From Dethiothermospora halolimnae (GTDB lineage: Bacteria; Bacillota; Clostridia; Tissierellales; VENL01), in contig NZ_JBAKFX010000047.1 of the NCBI RefSeq assembly GCF_037577855.1, positions 1 to 30,982 on the forward strand: DNA of 30,982 nt, in the 5' to 3' direction. This document shows, piece by piece, positions 30,909 to 30,982 of this stretch. The position numbers and the translations under genes were made by a program. Numbering within the stretch: the first letter of the stretch is position 1; each line of letters opens with the position of its first letter. The notes beneath the pieces were generated by a model. That model made no database searches and was not told where the DNA came from. It saw only the letters and a list, made by a program, of their open reading frames with translations.

Positions 30909-30980
30909 CTACCGAACATTCTCACTAAAAATAACTTCAATATTCATATTCTTAAATAACCTTTTAATACAAAACTTATC
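30909..30980 (-). CDS. possible 3' end of a further gene cut by the window edge
   Basis: A frame open from the window edge reads DKFCIKRLFKNMNIEV and ends IFSENVR before TAG at 30909. It could be the C-terminus of the gene upstream of the thioredoxin-like gene. It is too short to identify and may be chance. Confidence 0.3.
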   Translation of the reverse strand, partial: DKFCIKRLFKNMNIEVIFSENVR

Positions 30981-30982
30981 TT

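Overview
The window looks like chromosome from a strictly anaerobic, low-GC Gram-positive bacterium of the Clostridia/Tissierellia type. The grounds are very AT-rich DNA with A/T-ending codons, strong AGGAGG ribosome binding sites, a pyruvate formate-lyase with its activase, an oligoendopeptidase F, a CD3324-family protein, and one secreted peptide and one lipoprotein with Gram-positive export signals. No species can be named. No rRNA, tRNA, CRISPR array, integrase or phage structural gene was seen.

Layout. 0.16-1.9 kb (+): pepF, ending in a 22-bp hairpin shared with the convergent gene. 2.0-7.6 kb (-): GrpB-like protein, a GNAT acetyltransferase, a zinc-finger/DUF2087 protein, a divergent polysaccharide deacetylase, a RAYT-type (Y1) transposase and a membrane M48 protease. 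7.8-20.5 kb (-): a GNAT island with eleven GNAT-domain genes. Interspersed are an HExxH protein, a small conserved 78-aa protein plus the decayed remains of a second copy, a radical SAM enzyme and an amidohydrolase. The island ends in a 1028-aa protein with a GNAT head and a large beta-rich body. 20.67-21.76 kb (-): eight mini-genes of 27-33 codons, each with its own Shine-Dalgarno sequence. Six encode 33-aa basic, Tyr-rich, Cys-free paralogues ending in a GLExYLxLxYRR-like motif. I do not recognise this family, and it is the best candidate for an undescribed system. 22.0-25.1 kb (-): a CD3324-family protein, a dicarboxylate/amino acid:cation symporter and a class IV aminotransferase, separated by palindromic repeats. 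25.5-28.5 kb (+): pflB-pflA behind a Crp/Fnr-like site. 28.6-30.9 kb (-): a secreted six-cysteine peptide, a membrane-anchored thioredoxin-like protein whose reading frame is broken at an A9 tract, and a solute-binding lipoprotein.

How the parts may work together. The mini-gene array lies immediately upstream of, and on the same strand as, the giant GNAT fusion, and a consensus promoter lies just upstream of the whole set. Three terminator-like hairpins between the first mini-gene and the rest suggest attenuation. The GNATs, radical SAM enzyme, amidohydrolase and metalloproteases downstream could in principle modify or degrade such peptides, but that link is inference from proximity only. The last group joins a Cys-rich exported peptide to a thiol-disulfide protein, a more conventional pairing of substrate and redox partner.

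Intergenic DNA carries two dispersed palindrome families: GGGGGATTACGAATCCCCC, and GTAG-headed hairpins of which two serve as terminators. Because the window also encodes a RAYT-like transposase, these could be REP-like elements.
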